A stretch of 16,919 nucleotides of DNA from assembly GCA_020446285.1 (NCBI GenBank), contig JAGREZ010000058.1, positions 4,150-21,068 on the forward strand, in the 5' to 3' direction. The notes beneath the pieces are model-generated. The model was not told the DNA's origin, searched no databases, and worked only from the letters and a program-made list of their open reading frames with translations. Below are positions 1-7,745 of this stretch, one piece after another. The position numbers and the translations under genes are program-made. Numbering within the stretch: position 1 is the first letter of the stretch; each line of letters starts with the position of its first letter. This DNA comes from Geminicoccaceae bacterium. GTDB taxonomy: Bacteria > Pseudomonadota > Alphaproteobacteria > Geminicoccales > Geminicoccaceae.

Positions 1-3000
1 TGCGGCAAGTCGAACATCGTCGAGGCGCTGCGCTGGGTGATGGGTGAAAGCTCGGCGCGTGGGCTTCGCGGCTCCGAAATGAACGATGTGATCTTCGCGG
101 GCTCCTCGCTGCGCAGCGCTTATGACATGGCCGAAGTCTCGGTGCTGGTGAAGAAGCCGGCGACGGGAAACGGTGCTGGCGGTGTCGATCATGGTGGCGG
201 GGCGAACGGCAAGGGCGGCGGTCTCGCGGAAGCCGGTGTGCCGTTCGATCTCGAGGAACTGGAAATCGCCCGCAGGATCAGCCGCGGGACGGGCTCCGCC
301 TATCGCATCAATGGCCGCGAGGCGCGCGCGCGCGACATTCATCTCGTCTTCGCCGATGCCGGCGCCGGTGCGCGATCGCCGGCGATCATCGGTCAGGGAC
401 AGGTCGGTTTCGTCGTCGAGGCGAAGCCGGAAGAGCGGCGGCGGCTTCTCGAGGATGCGGCCGGCATCGGCGGATTGCACAGCCGAAGGCGCGAGGCGGA
501 ACTGAAGCTCGCCGCGACGGAACGCAATCTCGAACGTGTCACCGACCGGATCGCCGATCAGGAGGAACGGTTGACGGACCTGCGTCGTCAGTCGAAGCAG
601 GCCGAACGCTACCGCAAATTGCAGGAACAGATCCGCGAACTGGAATCGCTTTCCAGCCTGGCCCGCCTGCGCAAGGCCGCCGCGGCCCTTGACGGGGCGA
701 AGGCGCGTCTGGAGGCGGCCCGACGCGCGCATGGTGCGGCGCGCGAGACCCGCGAGCGGTGCGAGAAGGCGCATCTTGCCGCCGGGGCGCTGTTGCCGGA
801 ACGCCGGGAGGCGGTGGCGGTGACGACAGCGCTCGCCGCACGCGCCGAGGAGCGCCTCGTCACGATCGAGGCCGGCCATCGCCAGCATGAGCGCGAGAGC
901 GGGATGCTGCGGGAGCAGGTCGAGGAAGCAACCGCGCGCCTCGAAGGGCTCGACCGGGAAGCCGCGCTTGCGGAGGCGACGCTTGCCGAGCGCCGTCGCG
1001 AGGCCGGGGAGGCGCAGGTCCGTATCGGCGAACTCGAGGCGAAGCTGGCGGAATTGCGGACGGCCGAACCCGGTCTCGTCGAGGCCGCGGCGATGGCCGG
1101 TGACCATGCCCGGCGGATCGAACGCGAGATCGCTGTCGCCGAGTCACGGCGCGAGAGTCTGGGCAAACGTCTGGAAGAGTTGCGCACGCGCCGGCGCACC
1201 GTTGCCGAAGAGCTGGAGAGGCTGGTTTCCGTCGATGACGATGCGCTCGTCGAGGTGGCGAGGCGCCAGCTGGGCGAGGCGGAGGCCGAGCGTGCAAGTG
1301 CGGGTGAGGCGCTGGAGCGGGCAGGCGCGGAAGCCGCGCTGTTCGCCGAACGGCGCGGCGAGTGCGAGAGCAGGGTCGAGGCCATCCGCGAGAAGCTGGC
1401 GGAAGCTGTCGCCGCGCGCCAGTCGCTCGAGGCAGGGATAGCCGCCGCCCGTCAGCGACGCGAGACCCTGTCGGCGCAGATCGAGCGCCTGACCCGCGAG
1501 GAGCAGCGCATAAGGCGTCGTCTCGATGCCATCGCCGGCGAGCGCAGGGCGCTGGATCTCGCCGGTCGCGAAGCCGCTCTCGCGGAACTCGCCCCGCGCT
1601 GCGAGGCGTTGGATGCCGAACTGAAGGATCTGCAGGCGCGCGAAGCCGGGCTCGCCGCCGCCCGCGAGGAAGCGGCGGCCCGTCGCGAGGCCGATCTTGC
1701 CGCGACGGCCGATATCGAGCGGCGGCTCGACCGGGCGGTGGCCGAGGAGGAAGCGCTCCGCTCGCTGCGGACGGCAGGCGATGACGGCTCGCCGATCATC
1801 GATCGTTTCGAGGTGCCCGAGGCCTGGAGCCGGGCGCTGGCGGCGGCGCTGGGCGATGATCTTCTGTTGCGTGCGGAGGAGGATGAGGGCGGCGGCGGAT
1901 TCTGGCGGCGGCTGGATGGCGAATGCGCGGTGCTTGCCCTGCCGGATGGTGTCGAACCGCTCTCGGCGAGGATCCGGGCACCGGATCGCCTGAACCGCCG
2001 TCTCGCATCGGTCGGAATCTGCGCAGATGCGGCCATGGCCTCGAATCTCCAGCACGGTCTGCACCAGGGTCAGCGCCTCGTCACGCCGGAGGGCGGGCTC
2101 TGGCGTTGGGACGGGCTGGTCCGTCTGCCGGACGAGGAAGACGAGAGCGAGCTTCGCCTGTTGCAGCACCGCCGTCTCGCGGCGCTGGCCGGGGAAATCC
2201 CGGCGACACGACGGGCGCTGGTGGAGGCGCAGGCACGCGCGGCCGAAAGCCGGGAGCTGCTTGGCGAGGCGGAACGCGAACTTGCGAACATGCGTTCGCT
2301 GCACCGTCGTACCGAAATGGAATGTCGCTCGGCCGCAATGGAGCTGGGACAGCTCGAAACATCCATCGAAGCGGCGCGAACGACCGAGACCCGTCTTGCC
2401 GACGAGGAGCGGATGCTTGCGTCCGAACTGTCCGGCGTCAGCCGCGAGCGGTCGGGGATGTCGCTCGACGATGCGGCGGAGCCGGAAGCGCTCGACGCCC
2501 GGTTCCGCGAGGTGGAGAACGATGTTCGCGCGCTGGAACGGGAGTTTGCCGAATGGCGCGAGCGCAAGATCCGGGCGGACGCCGGATACGAGGCGGCGCG
2601 GCAGCGGGCGGACGGCGAGAGGCAGCGAGAGGCCCGTCTGCTCGAGGCGGTCACCCAGGCGCAGATCATGTTCGAGCGGCGGTGCGGCGAGGCCGAGGTC
2701 AGAAAGGCACATCGCAGCTCCGCCTCGACGGGTCTGAACGAGGATGCCGCAAGGCTGGACCGGGAGACCGGTGAGCTGGACGGGGAACTCGCATCGCTCG
2801 ACGCGGAACTCGCGGCCATGCGCCTCGAGGCCAGCGAGAGGAGCGGCACGCTGGCGGAGGAGAGCGCGCATCTCGAGGAGCTGCGCAAGGCGGCTTCGGC
2901 AACTGCCGCATCGCTGTCAGCGCTCGCCGAGCGTCACGGTTCGCTGGTGGCCGAATGCGAGCGGCTTTCCGTCGCCGGCGAATCGGCCCGTGACACCATG

Positions 3001-4044
3001 GGTCCGCTCGCGGAGCGTCTCGGACAGCTGCGCCAGCGTCTCGACGAGCATCTGCGGGATACAGGCCAGGCTTCGAGGCGCGATGAACTGGCTCGCGAGG
3101 TCGCGCAATTGCGGACCAGGCTTGCGGAAGAACGGCAGGTGCTGGCCGCGGCTGAAACCGCGCTGGCGGAATCCGCGGGCGAGGCGAGGCGGGCCGAAGG
3201 CGAGGCCGCATCGAGGCATGAGGTCATGGCGCTTGCCGAGGCCGAGCATGGACGGCTCGAAGAAGCCGTCGCGGCGGCGCTCGCGCATGCGCGGGGCCGG
3301 CTGAGCCGTCCGGTCGAGGAACTTCTGGCCGACGAGGAGGTGGTCGAGGCGCTGACCGGGACGGACCCGTCCGAAATGGAAGAGCAGCTCCAGCGGCTGG
3401 TGGCGTCGCGCGAGCGGATCGGGCCGGTCAATCTGCGAGCCGCCGTCGAGGCGGACGAACGCGAGGCCGAACTCGACGGCCTCAAGCGCGAGGAGGAGGA
3501 TCTGCGTCAGGCGGTCGAACGGCTCAAGAGCGGAATCTCTACACTCAACCGCGAAGCCCGCGAGCGTCTCAGGGAAGTCTTCGTTCGTGTCGATGACCAT
3601 TTCCGCCGGCTGTTCGCCAAGCTCTTCAACGGCGGCAAGGCCCATCTGCGGCTGACCAATCTGGACGATCCGCTCGCCTGCGGGCTCGAACTCGACGCGA
3701 TGCCGCCGGGCAAGAAGCTGCAGAACATCTCGCTTCTTTCCGGCGGCGAGAAGAGCCTGACGGCGCTCGCGCTGATCTTCGCCTTTTTCCTGAGCGAGCC
3801 CAGTCCGCTCTGCGTCCTCGACGAGGTCGACGCGGCGCTTGACGATGCCAATGTCGAGCGTTTCGTTCTGCTCATGGAGGAAATCGCCCGCGAGACGAAT
3901 ACGCGTTTCGTGGTCGTCACGCACCATCCCTTCACCATGGCGCGCATGGACCGGCTGTTCGGTGTGACCATGGTCGAGCGTGGGGTTTCCCGGCTCGTCT
4001 CGGTTGCCCTCGAGGAAGCGGTGGAGATGGCGGTCAGCGCATGA
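1..4044 (+). CDS. smc: Chromosome segregation ATPase SMC (5' end missing)
   Basis: SMC is the ATPase of bacterial condensin. With ScpA and ScpB it forms a ring that extrudes DNA loops and organises the nucleoid. The frame is open from base 1 and begins CGKSN, the end of the Walker A motif, so only about 30-40 N-terminal residues are missing. In the 1347 visible residues (numbered from base 1) I see the N-lobe with the Q-loop region (IIGQGQVG), a long first coiled coil (about 160-590), a hinge (about 594-710, with WSRALAAALGDD), a second coiled coil (about 715-1130), then the C-lobe with signature LSGGEKS (about 1246-1252) and Walker B CVLDEVDAALDD (about 1271-1282, catalytic E1275). The protein is longer than the roughly 1150-1200 residues usual for bacterial SMC, and both arms look extended. 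A glycine-rich insert lies at nt 151-240. No scpA or scpB is visible. Identity is secure. Confidence 0.97.
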   Translation, partial: CGKSNIVEALRWVMGESSARGLRGSEMNDVIFAGSSLRSAYDMAEVSVLVKKPATGNGAGGVDHGGGANGKGGGLAEAGVPFDLEELEIARRISRGTGSAYRINGREARARDIHLVFADAGAGARSPAIIGQGQVGFVVEAKPEERRRLLEDAAGIGGLHSRRREAELKLAATERNLERVTDRIADQEERLTDLRRQSKQAERYRKLQEQIRELESLSSLARLRKAAAALDGAKARLEAARRAHGAARETRERCEKAHLAAGALLPERREAVAVTTALAARAEERLVTIEAGHRQHERESGMLREQVEEATARLEGLDREAALAEATLAERRREAGEAQVRIGELEAKLAELRTAEPGLVEAAAMAGDHARRIEREIAVAESRRESLGKRLEELRTRRRTVAEELERLVSVDDDALVEVARRQLGEAEAERASAGEALERAGAEAALFAERRGECESRVEAIREKLAEAVAARQSLEAGIAAARQRRETLSAQIERLTREEQRIRRRLDAIAGERRALDLAGREAALAELAPRCEALDAELKDLQAREAGLAAAREEAAARREADLAATADIERRLDRAVAEEEALRSLRTAGDDGSPIIDRFEVPEAWSRALAAALGDDLLLRAEEDEGGGGFWRRLDGECAVLALPDGVEPLSARIRAPDRLNRRLASVGICADAAMASNLQHGLHQGQRLVTPEGGLWRWDGLVRLPDEEDESELRLLQHRRLAALAGEIPATRRALVEAQARAAESRELLGEAERELANMRSLHRRTEMECRSAAMELGQLETSIEAARTTETRLADEERMLASELSGVSRERSGMSLDDAAEPEALDARFREVENDVRALEREFAEWRERKIRADAGYEAARQRADGERQREARLLEAVTQAQIMFERRCGEAEVRKAHRSSASTGLNEDAARLDRETGELDGELASLDAELAAMRLEASERSGTLAEESAHLEELRKAASATAASLSALAERHGSLVAECERLSVAGESARDTMGPLAERLGQLRQRLDEHLRDTGQASRRDELAREVAQLRTRLAEERQVLAAAETALAESAGEARRAEGEAASRHEVMALAEAEHGRLEEAVAAALAHARGRLSRPVEELLADEEVVEALTGTDPSEMEEQLQRLVASRERIGPVNLRAAVEADEREAELDGLKREEEDLRQAVERLKSGISTLNREARERLREVFVRVDDHFRRLFAKLFNGGKAHLRLTNLDDPLACGLELDAMPPGKKLQNISLLSGGEKSLTALALIFAFFLSEPSPLCVLDEVDAALDDANVERFVLLMEEIARETNTRFVVVTHHPFTMARMDRLFGVTMVERGVSRLVSVALEEAVEMAVSA

Positions 4045-4131
4045 CGGCGCGTTGATAGGGCATAGTGCCGCATAAATGATGGATTGGCGCAAACCGGCAG
4101 ATTCGCTGGCCCGATTGGTGGTCGCCCATTC

Positions 4132-4160
4132 TTGACACCGCACGGACCCGCACCTAGTTT
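4132..4160 (+). promoter_or_regulatory. Sigma70-type promoter of the F0 ATP synthase operon
   Basis: A perfect -35 hexamer TTGACA (4132-4137) is followed by exactly 17 bp and the -10-like hexamer TAGTTT (4155-4160). Transcription would start near 4167, giving a leader of about 50 nt before the atpI ATG at 4217. The site lies in the 172-bp gap after smc, the only place upstream of the operon where a promoter is expected. The -10 matches TATAAT at only three of six positions, so strength is uncertain. Confidence 0.7.
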
Positions 4161-4216
4161 CGCGCCGGGTCGAGGGGCAGGCGATGTGTTGTGCGCCGTC
4201 GAAGCGGTGAGGCTCG

Positions 4217-4570
4217 ATGAACGAGGATGATCGCAAGCCCGATTTTGTCGACTTCGATGCACGTTTGGAGCGCCTGCGGGCGAGCCAGCCGGGCAGCAGG
4301 GAAAAGGACGCCCAGTCGTCGGGGCGCGCGAATGCGTCCTCCGCGCACGCCGGTCTCCATATCGGGATCGAGCTGGTTGCGGGTGTCCTGTTCGGTGTGG
4401 TGGTGGGCTATTTCCTTGATGGATGGCTCGACACGCGACCGGTTTTCCTCATTCTGCTGCTCGTTCTGGGAATGGCCGCGGGTTCGTTGAATGCGTATCG
4501 GTATATCCAGCGGCTGGAGCGCGAGCGTTCGACCCCCGAGGCGAAAGTCGCGGACCGCGAGGAAGACTAG
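4217..4570 (+). CDS. atpI: ATP synthase accessory protein AtpI (AtpZ/AtpI family)
   Basis: A small inner-membrane protein encoded first in many F0 operons; in other bacteria it helps assemble the c-ring or acts as a linked Mg2+ carrier. The 117-residue product has a charged, hydrophilic N-terminus (1-45), then two predicted membrane helices (about 47-68 and 75-96) joined by a short loop containing GYFLDGWLDTRP, and a charged tail. The Gly-rich first helix and the GxxxDxW loop are typical of the family. A modest Shine-Dalgarno-like GGTGAGG lies just upstream of the ATG. It is the first gene after the operon promoter, and a 56-nt gap containing a hairpin separates it from atpB. The family is usually weakly conserved, so the call rests on topology plus position. 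Confidence 0.9.
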   Translation: MNEDDRKPDFVDFDARLERLRASQPGSREKDAQSSGRANASSAHAGLHIGIELVAGVLFGVVVGYFLDGWLDTRPVFLILLLVLGMAAGSLNAYRYIQRLERERSTPEAKVADREED

Positions 4571-4582
4571 AGACTGGTGAAT

Positions 4583-4606
4583 GCTCGCGGGTCCGGCCCG
4601 GCGAGC
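4583..4606 (+). other. Intercistronic hairpin between atpI and atpB
   Basis: GCTCGCGGG (4583-4591) can pair with CCCGGCGAGC (4597-4606) with a single bulged G (4600) and a 5-nt loop, a very GC-rich stem. No T-run follows, so it is not an intrinsic terminator. It ends 6 nt before the G-rich ribosome-binding region (4613-4622) of atpB and could affect translation or mRNA processing. Confidence 0.5.
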
Positions 4607-4626
4607 CTTGATGGGGCAGGGGTAAG

Positions 4627-5355
4627 TTGGCAGGTCCACTCGAGCAATTCGAAGTCAAGCCGATCATGACCATGGTCTTCGAGCCGCTTGGTCTCAACAT
4701 GTCGTTCACCAATTCGGCGCTGTTCATGGCTGTCGGTGTCGGCATCGCCGCCTGGCTGTTCAAGCGTGGCCTCGAGGGTGCAAGCCTCGTCCCGACGCGT
4801 TTGCAGTCCATCTGCGAAATGCTCTATGAATTCGTGCGGGGGATGGTTCTCGACAATGTCGGCAAGGAAGGTCTGCGCTATCTGCCGGCGATCATGACCC
4901 TCTTCCTGTTCATCCTGCTCGGCAATCTGATCGGCATGATTCCGGGCACCTTCACCTATACGAGCCATATCGTCGTCACGCTCTTCATGGGCGTCTGCGT
5001 CATCATCGCCGTCACGGTGATCGGCCTCGCCCGGCATGGCACGCATTTCCTCAGCCTGTTCGCGCCTTCCGGCGTGCCGATGTTCATCTATCCGCTGCTG
5101 ATCCCGATCGAGATCGTCTCCTATCTGATCCGACCGTTCAGCCTCGCCATGCGTCTCGCGGTGAACATGACCGCCGGGCATATCATGCTCAAGACGTTCG
5201 GCGGCTTCGTGATCGCCATGGGAATCTTCGGCATTCTGCCGTTTCTCGTCGCGGTCGGTCTGATCGGGCTCGAGATCATCATAGCCTGCCTGCAGGCCTA
5301 TGTGTTCGCCGTACTCTCCTGCATCTACCTGAATGACGCCATCAACCTGCACTAG
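4627..5355 (+). CDS. atpB: F0F1 ATP synthase subunit a, TTG start
   Basis: Subunit a forms the stator half-channels that carry protons to and from the c-ring in the inner membrane. The 242-residue product has several hydrophobic helices. Helix 5 carries the essential arginine in SLAMRLAVNMTAGH (R176), and the last helix carries LQAYVFAVL (conserved Q223), matching the E. coli R210 and Q252 regions. I chose the TTG at 4627 because the resulting N-terminus (AGPLEQFEVKP) matches the xxPxxQFE start usual in alphaproteobacterial subunit a, and AGGGG (4618-4622) lies 4 nt upstream. The first ATG is at 4660 or later and would delete this conserved segment. The gene is second in the F0 operon and is followed by a 73-nt gap before atpE. 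Confidence 0.96.
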   Translation: MAGPLEQFEVKPIMTMVFEPLGLNMSFTNSALFMAVGVGIAAWLFKRGLEGASLVPTRLQSICEMLYEFVRGMVLDNVGKEGLRYLPAIMTLFLFILLGNLIGMIPGTFTYTSHIVVTLFMGVCVIIAVTVIGLARHGTHFLSLFAPSGVPMFIYPLLIPIEIVSYLIRPFSLAMRLAVNMTAGHIMLKTFGGFVIAMGIFGILPFLVAVGLIGLEIIIACLQAYVFAVLSCIYLNDAINLH

Positions 5356-5415
5356 CAGGAGCGGAAACGGGGCAGGGGGTCTTCCAACCAGGGTTATCCA
5401 ACTTCGACGTCGCAA

Positions 5416-5421
5416 AAGGAG
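5416..5421 (+). promoter_or_regulatory. Strong ribosome-binding site of atpE
   Basis: AAGGAG at 5416-5421 lies 7 nt before the atpE ATG (5429). It is the best Shine-Dalgarno match in the operon and excludes the in-frame upstream starts that overlap atpB. A strong site fits the need for many c subunits per ATP synthase complex. Confidence 0.8.
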
Positions 5422-5428
5422 TGACAAG

Positions 5429-5653
5429 ATGGAGATTGAAGCAGCCAAGATGATTGGTGCCGGTCTGGCCTGTATCGGCCTCGCGGGTGTCGGCATCGGC
5501 ATCGGCAACGTTATCGCCACCAGCATTGCCACGTTCGGTCGCAATCCGGCCTCGCAGGACAAGTTGCAGCCGATCATGTTCCTCGGCTTCGCGCTGGTGG
5601 AGGCCATCGGCCTCTTCGCGCTCGTCGTTGCCTTCATTCTCCTGTTCGGTTGA
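5429..5653 (+). CDS. atpE: F0F1 ATP synthase subunit c
   Basis: Subunit c is the proteolipid of the rotating membrane ring; each copy binds one proton per turn. The 74-residue product is a helical hairpin. Helix 1 has the glycine motif GVGIGIG (residues 20-26), the polar loop has FGRNPASQDKLQ (R38, N39, P40), and helix 2 has the proton-binding carboxylate E58 in FALVEAIGLF. The residues usual in Na+-binding c subunits (for example Q in helix 1 and ES/T in helix 2) are not evident, so proton coupling is likely. The ATG at 5429 is fixed by the AAGGAG site and by family length. A perfect 9-bp hairpin follows the stop codon before atpF'. Confidence 0.98.
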   Translation: MEIEAAKMIGAGLACIGLAGVGIGIGNVIATSIATFGRNPASQDKLQPIMFLGFALVEAIGLFALVVAFILLFG

Positions 5654-5673
5654 TCCGGGGCGTATCCGCGAAC

Positions 5674-5702
5674 GCAGCGCCCTGACCCAGCTTGGGCGCT
5701 GC
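5674..5702 (+). other. Perfect intercistronic stem-loop after atpE
   Basis: GCAGCGCCC (5674-5682) and GGGCGCTGC (5694-5702) are perfect inverted repeats around an 11-nt loop, 20 nt after the atpE stop. No T-run follows, and the operon continues into atpF', so it does not look like a full terminator. A likely role is as an RNA element that slows 3' decay of the atpE message or partly attenuates read-through, raising atpE expression relative to the b subunits. Confidence 0.65.
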
Positions 5703-5728
5703 ATGTTGGACGACGCGAAGGGATGAAG

Positions 5729-6364
5729 ATGATGGCTCGTTTTCGAGGCATGGCAGCCGGCATTTTCGCAGGAATTTGCCTGACGCTCGTGTCATTCGCC
5801 GCAATCGCGGCCGAGACCGCTTCCGAGGTGGATGTCACGGAATATGGCGGCGCGGAGCATTCGGGTGGCATGCCGCAGCTCGATGTCAGCACCTACTCGT
5901 CGCAGGTCGTCTGGCTGGTCATCTTCTTCGTGCTGCTCTACCAGGTCGTGTCGAAGCTGGCGCTTCCGCAACTGACCGAAGTCATCCGGCAGCGCGAGGA
6001 GCGGATCAGCGGGGATCTCGACAAGGCCGCGGAACTTCGTGCCGAAGCCGAGGCCGCCTATTCCCGCTATGAGGCAGACCTGGCCGATGCCCACGCACGG
6101 GCGCAGCTCCGGATCAAGGAACTGCGCGAGCGCATCGCGGAGGAACAGGCTGCAAGGCTTGCCGAACTCGACACATCGATGGCGGAGAAGATCGCCGCCG
6201 CGGAGCAGCGGATCGGCAAGGCACGCGAGACGGCCATGGCCGAAGTCGAGGGTGCTGCTGTCGAAACGGCACAGGCTGCCATCGAACGCCTGATCGGCAG
6301 CAAGGTTGGCAGGGATGAAGTCGAGCGGGCCCTGCAGGCGGTAGTGAAGAGGGAGGCCGCGTGA
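5729..6364 (+). CDS. atpF': F0F1 ATP synthase subunit b' (b-prime)
   Basis: With subunit b it forms the heterodimeric peripheral stalk that holds F1 static against the rotor; b/b' pairs occur in alphaproteobacteria and phototrophs. From 5729 the product is 211 residues. It has a signal-like hydrophobic N-terminus (about 7-27, ending FAAIAAE), a polar stretch, the anchoring helix (about 57-72, VVWLVIFFVLLYQVV), then LALPQLTEVIRQREERI and a long charged coiled coil rich in Glu, Arg and Ala. In-frame ATGs lie at 5723, 5729 and 5732. The AAGGG (5718-5722) touches the first, so 5729 (6-nt gap) or 5732 (9-nt gap) is the more likely start. The stop is 1 nt before atpF. It is also named atpG or atpX in some genomes. 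Confidence 0.93.
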   Translation: MMARFRGMAAGIFAGICLTLVSFAAIAAETASEVDVTEYGGAEHSGGMPQLDVSTYSSQVVWLVIFFVLLYQVVSKLALPQLTEVIRQREERISGDLDKAAELRAEAEAAYSRYEADLADAHARAQLRIKELRERIAEEQAARLAELDTSMAEKIAAAEQRIGKARETAMAEVEGAAVETAQAAIERLIGSKVGRDEVERALQAVVKREAA

Positions 6365-6365
6365 G

Positions 6366-6839
6366 ATGGTGGAATTCGTACTGATTCTCGCCACCCTCGT
6401 CCTGCTCTTCATCGTTCGCAAGCCGCTGCGACAGGCATTGACCGAAGGACTCGACGGCCGCGCCAATCGCATCCGCGCGGAGATGGACGAGGCGCGCAGG
6501 CTTCATGACGAAGCGAAGGCGCTGTTCGAGAAACACCGCTCGAAGCTTGCTGAAGGCGAAAAGGCCGCTGTGGAAATCGTTTCCCATGCGGAGGATGAAG
6601 CGAGGCGTCTCGAGGAGCGGCTGAAGACGGAGATGGAGCATACCCTCAAGCGGCGTGAGGAAATGGCTCTTGAACGTATCGCCCAGGAGGAGGCCAAGGC
6701 TGTTCGTGACGTTCGCGTCCGGGTCGCCGATCTGGCGGTGCGCACGACCCGTCAGCTTCTCACCGAGCGGATCGGTGGTGGTGGTGCAGACGATGTCATG
6801 AAAAACGCGATTGCGGAGGTCAAGCAGAAGCTTGCCTGA
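6366..6839 (+). CDS. atpF: F0F1 ATP synthase subunit b
   Basis: The second peripheral-stalk subunit, partner of b'. The 157-residue product has a single N-terminal membrane helix (about 3-17, EFVLILATLVLLFIV) followed by RKPLRQAL and a long, highly charged right-handed-coil-type helix to the C-terminus (ending IAEVKQKLA). The ATG lies 1 nt after the atpF' stop, with AGGGAGG about 10 nt upstream inside the end of atpF', which suggests translational coupling. It is the last gene of the operon; an intrinsic terminator begins 25 nt after its stop. The F1 genes are not in this window and are expected at a separate locus, as in other alphaproteobacteria. Confidence 0.95.
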   Translation: MVEFVLILATLVLLFIVRKPLRQALTEGLDGRANRIRAEMDEARRLHDEAKALFEKHRSKLAEGEKAAVEIVSHAEDEARRLEERLKTEMEHTLKRREEMALERIAQEEAKAVRDVRVRVADLAVRTTRQLLTERIGGGGADDVMKNAIAEVKQKLA

Positions 6840-6863
6840 GGCGGACCCGCGATGACATGAATG

Positions 6864-6895
6864 AAGCCGTCCGGTTCATCGTCGGGCGGCTTTTT
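6864..6895 (+). terminator. Intrinsic terminator of the F0 operon
   Basis: AAGCCGTCCG (6864-6873) pairs with CGGGCGGCTT (6883-6892) through ten pairs, one of them U-G, around a 9-nt loop. A run of five T (6891-6895) overlaps the base of the stem. It sits just after atpF and separates the F0 operon from the dehydrogenase gene. Confidence 0.88.
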
Positions 6896-6943
6896 CGTGG
6901 GCGCAGTTCAGGACAGCGTATTCAATCTCTTTGGGACGCAATT

Positions 6944-6961
6944 CCCGCTGTTTGCAGCGGG
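6944..6961 (+). other. Short perfect hairpin upstream of the dehydrogenase gene
   Basis: CCCGCTG (6944-6950) and CAGCGGG (6955-6961) are perfect inverted repeats with a TTTG loop, 22 bp before the dehydrogenase ATG. The sequence after it (CTTGTCTAT) is not a T-run. It could be a leader hairpin or a small operator; I see no convincing promoter to place it against. Confidence 0.35.
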
Positions 6962-6983
6962 CTTGTCTATCGGGGAACGCAAG

Positions 6984-7745
6984 ATGGATCTCGGGGGAAT
7001 TGTTGCGGTTGTGACCGGCGGTGCATCGGGGCTCGGTCTGGCCACTGCGGAAATGCTGAAGGCAGAGGGGGCACATCCCGTCCTCGTCGATCGCGACGGC
7101 GCGAAGGCCGCCGCCGAGGCGGGGCGGCTCGGTGCGGATGCGCGTGAACTGGACGTGACCCGTGCGGCCGACGCCGAAGCCGTCATGGCGGACATCGTTG
7201 CCTCCTTCGGTGCGCCGCGTCTGCTGGTCAATTGTGCCGGTATCGGCCCGGCGAAACGGATCGTCGGCCGTGAGGGAGCCATGCCGCTCGACGATTTCCG
7301 CAAGGTCATCGAGATCAACCTGATCGGCACCTTCAACATGCTTCGTCTTGCGGCGGCGGCCATGAACGATCTCGAACCGCTCGATTCAGGCGAAAGGGGT
7401 GTCATCGTCAACACCGCTTCGGTTGCGGCGTATGACGGACAGATCGGTCAGGCGGCCTATGCCTCATCCAAGGGCGGCATCGTCGGCCTGACGCTTCCGG
7501 CCGCCCGCGAGCTCGCGAGCCGTGCCATCCGGGTGATGTCCATCGCGCCGGGCCTGTTCGCAACTCCGCTTCTGCTCGGTATGCCGGATCCTGTCCAGCA
7601 GAGCCTGGCAGCCTCGATTCCCTTTCCCAGCCGTTTCGGCGATCCTTGCGAATATGCCTCGCTGGTTGTCCACATTGCCCGGAACGCCATGCTCAACGGC
7701 GAGGTGATCCGGCTCGATGGCGCCATTCGCATGGCGCCGCGATGA
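6984..7745 (+). CDS. Short-chain dehydrogenase, HSD10 / 3-hydroxyacyl-CoA dehydrogenase type II-like
   Basis: A classical SDR oxidoreductase of 253 residues with a Rossmann fold. The cofactor motif TGGASGLG is at 11-18, D36 at the end of strand 2 suggests NAD(H), NCAG is at 83-86 and N112 lies in INLIG. The catalytic triad is S146 (VNTAS), Y159 and K163 (YASSK). The stretches IGQAAYASSKGGI, SIAPGLFATPLL and IPFPSRFGDPCEYA resemble the HSD17B10/type II 3-hydroxyacyl-CoA dehydrogenase subgroup, which oxidises (S)-3-hydroxyacyl-CoA in fatty-acid or branched-chain amino-acid breakdown. I chose ATG 6984: the frame extends upstream to 6861, but that would put the N-terminus on the terminator hairpin and precede the canonical start of the fold. 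The substrate is inferred. The stop overlaps the next gene's start (ATGA). Confidence 0.9.
   Translation: MDLGGIVAVVTGGASGLGLATAEMLKAEGAHPVLVDRDGAKAAAEAGRLGADARELDVTRAADAEAVMADIVASFGAPRLLVNCAGIGPAKRIVGREGAMPLDDFRKVIEINLIGTFNMLRLAAAAMNDLEPLDSGERGVIVNTASVAAYDGQIGQAAYASSKGGIVGLTLPAARELASRAIRVMSIAPGLFATPLLLGMPDPVQQSLAASIPFPSRFGDPCEYASLVVHIARNAMLNGEVIRLDGAIRMAPR

Noticed and set aside
1144..2871. A 575-codon open frame antisense to smc
   Set aside because: Shadow of the coiled-coil coding sequence in GC-rich DNA, with no recognisable domain.
6861..6983. Upstream ATG extension of the dehydrogenase
   Set aside because: It would start inside the F0 operon terminator hairpin and add 41 residues before a canonical Rossmann N-terminus.
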